Positions 5,949-7,221 of a stretch of DNA of 7,221 nucleotides are shown here, piece after piece; the first letter of the stretch is position 1, and every line of letters starts with the position of its first letter. A program made the position numbers and the translations under genes. The DNA is from Parcubacteria group bacterium CG1_02_39_15 (GTDB lineage Bacteria; Patescibacteriota; Minisyncoccia; Minisyncoccales; Paceibacteraceae): the NCBI GenBank assembly GCA_001872265.1, contig MNWE01000034.1, positions 1 through 7,221 of the forward strand, read 5' to 3'. The notes below the pieces were generated by a model, which worked only from the letters and a program-made list of their open reading frames with translations, did not search any database and was not told the origin of the DNA.

Positions 5949-5977
5949 TAGACAAAATAAGAAAAAAAAGATAAAAT
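5949..5977 (+). promoter_or_regulatory. Promoter of leuS
   Basis: TAGACA (5949-5954) and TAAAAT (5972-5977), each five of six matches to the sigma-70 consensus, are separated by exactly 17 bases in an AT-rich stretch right after the purC terminator. Transcription would start near 5983-5985, only about 5-7 bases before the leuS ATG. Alternative -10-like words occur in such AT-rich DNA, so this is a prediction. Confidence 0.55.
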
Positions 5978-5989
5978 TAAAAATCAAAT

Positions 5990-7221
5990 ATGGAATACAA
6001 ACCAAACGAAATAGAGCCGAAATGGCAAAAGTTTTGGGAAGAAAATAATTCCTACCAAGCAGAAGACTTCTCTAAAAAACCGAAAAAATATATTCTCATT
6101 GAGTTTCCTTATCTTTCGGGAGAAGGTCTTCATGTTGGTCACTGCCGCAGCTACGCTGCTTTAGATGCTGTAGCCCGGAAAAAAAGGATGGAGGGCTACA
6201 ATGTTTTATATCCTATTGGTTGGGACGCTTTTGGCTTGCCGGCGGAAAATTACGCTATTAAAACCGGTATTCACCCCCGGTTAACTACTGAGAAAAACAT
6301 CGCCAATTACAAAAGGCAGCTAAAAAGCCTCGGCCTTTCTTTCGATTGGCTGAGAGAAGTTAACACTACCGATCCTCAATACTACAAATGGACTCAATGG
6401 ATTTTCTTAAAACTTTTTGAAAAGGGCCTGGCTTATCAGGCAGAAATACCGGTCAATTGGTGTCCTTCTTGTAAAATTGGTTTAGCCAACGAAGAAGTAG
6501 TAAGCGGGGCTTGCGAGCGCTGCGGTGCTCAAGTCGAGAAAAAGGTCTTAAAGCAATGGATGCTTAAAATTACCGCTTACGCCGATAGATTAATCGATGA
6601 TTTGGGAAAAGTTAATTACTTAGAAAAAATTAAAGCCCAGCAAATAAACTGGATTGGCAAAAGTTACGGAACCGAAATTGATTTTCCTATCAGTATAGAT
6701 CAGCAAAATCAGCATAAATCAGCGGTAATAAAAGTTTTTACTACCAGAGCTGATACCCTTTTTGGGGTAACAGCGGTTGCGATATCTCCTGAAAATCCCT
6801 TAGTTGAAAAAATAATTACTAAAGAAAATGAAGAAAAAGTCAAAAAATACATCGAGGAATCGAAAAAGAAAAGCGATTTTGAACGAGAAAAATTAGAAAA
6901 AGAAAAAACCGGAGTTTTTACTGGCTCTTATTGTTTAAATCCTGGAAATTCTGAAAAAATACCAATTTGGGTGGGAGATTATGTAGTGCCGAGTTATGGA
7001 GGAGGTGCAGTGATGGTGGTACCAGCTCATGACAAAAGGGATTACGCCTTTGCTAAAAAATATGGGTTAGAAATCAGGGAAGTGGTTTCAGGTGGAGATA
7101 TTTCCAAACATGCTTTTGTTGACTACGGAGTTTTGGTTAATTCTGGTCAATTCAATGGATTATCTTCAAAAACAGCTGCTGAGAAAATTACTGACTGGTT
7201 AGAAAAAAGAGAATTGGGGAG
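5990..7221 (+). CDS. leuS: Leucyl-tRNA synthetase, N-terminal part (runs off the window)
   Basis: Charges tRNA-Leu with leucine and edits mischarged tRNA. About 410 codons of a usual ~800-880 are present, open to the right edge with no stop. In order: N-terminal MEYKPNEIEPKWQKFW, HIGH motif HVGH (48-51), GWDAFGLPAENYA (78-89), zinc ribbon with Cys158/Cys161 and Cys175/Cys178, then the CP1 editing domain. Editing landmarks are TTRADTLFG (251-259), IWVGDYVVPSYGGGAVM (326-342) and PAHDKRDY (345-352) with Asp348 and Asp351. The zinc ribbon precedes the editing domain, the bacterial arrangement. Two substitutions are notable: TTRADT where TTRPDT is usual, and GGGAVM where GTGAVM is usual. Both keep the catalytic threonines and aspartates, so editing is probably retained. 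The KMSKS loop lies beyond the window. No Shine-Dalgarno precedes the ATG; the promoter is so close that the mRNA may be near-leaderless. Confidence 0.96.
   Translation, partial: MEYKPNEIEPKWQKFWEENNSYQAEDFSKKPKKYILIEFPYLSGEGLHVGHCRSYAALDAVARKKRMEGYNVLYPIGWDAFGLPAENYAIKTGIHPRLTTEKNIANYKRQLKSLGLSFDWLREVNTTDPQYYKWTQWIFLKLFEKGLAYQAEIPVNWCPSCKIGLANEEVVSGACERCGAQVEKKVLKQWMLKITAYADRLIDDLGKVNYLEKIKAQQINWIGKSYGTEIDFPISIDQQNQHKSAVIKVFTTRADTLFGVTAVAISPENPLVEKIITKENEEKVKKYIEESKKKSDFEREKLEKEKTGVFTGSYCLNPGNSEKIPIWVGDYVVPSYGGGAVMVVPAHDKRDYAFAKKYGLEIREVVSGGDISKHAFVDYGVLVNSGQFNGLSSKTAAEKITDWLEKRELG

Overview
The window is a compact, gene-dense stretch of bacterial DNA with every gene on the + strand. In order it holds methionyl-tRNA synthetase (metG), a TatD-family metal-dependent hydrolase, a stand-alone GMP synthase ATP-pyrophosphatase subunit (guaAb-like), adenylosuccinate lyase (purB), SAICAR synthase (purC) and the first ~410 codons of leucyl-tRNA synthetase (leuS), which runs off the right edge. 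TGA serves as a stop for metG, guaAb and purB, so the genetic code is standard, which argues against the TGA-as-glycine lineages (Gracilibacteria, Absconditabacteria). LeuRS is of bacterial type. The short MetRS without a C-terminal tRNA-binding extension, the archaeal-like split GMP synthase, the AT-rich composition, the scarce Shine-Dalgarno sites and the tight packing together suggest a candidate-phyla-radiation (Patescibacteria) genome. This is inference from recognised family features, not a database result.

Layout. Positions 1-3339 carry metG, tatD and guaAb packed as one likely transcription unit: a 3-base gap separates metG and tatD, and tatD and guaAb overlap by 32 bases. The 116-base gap at 3340-3455 holds a possible promoter, a weak terminator-like hairpin and a second perfect 9-bp hairpin that shares bases with the first. 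purB and purC (3456-5874) form a second unit with strong Shine-Dalgarno sites, a 1-base gap and visibly higher GC. It ends at a perfect 13-bp inverted repeat (5900-5925). A good promoter-like sequence only 13 bases before leuS implies a near-leaderless leuS mRNA.

Function. metG and leuS charge tRNAs. PurC and PurB catalyse consecutive steps of purine synthesis (CAIR to SAICAR to AICAR), and PurB also releases AMP from adenylosuccinate. GuaAb converts XMP to GMP. TatD is a nuclease or D-aminoacyl-tRNA-deacylase-type housekeeping enzyme. The rest of the purine pathway and the glutaminase partner of GuaAb are not in the window.

The most unusual signal is a set of palindromes inside reading frames. 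tatD carries two in-frame blocks (around 1667-1725 and 2307-2369) containing perfect 8-, 9- and 8-bp hairpins, exactly where extra residues interrupt the usual TatD alignment. A GC-rich patch in the metG linker may be a third insertion. These look like small mobile palindromic elements tolerated inside proteins, comparable in principle to the Rickettsia palindromic elements.
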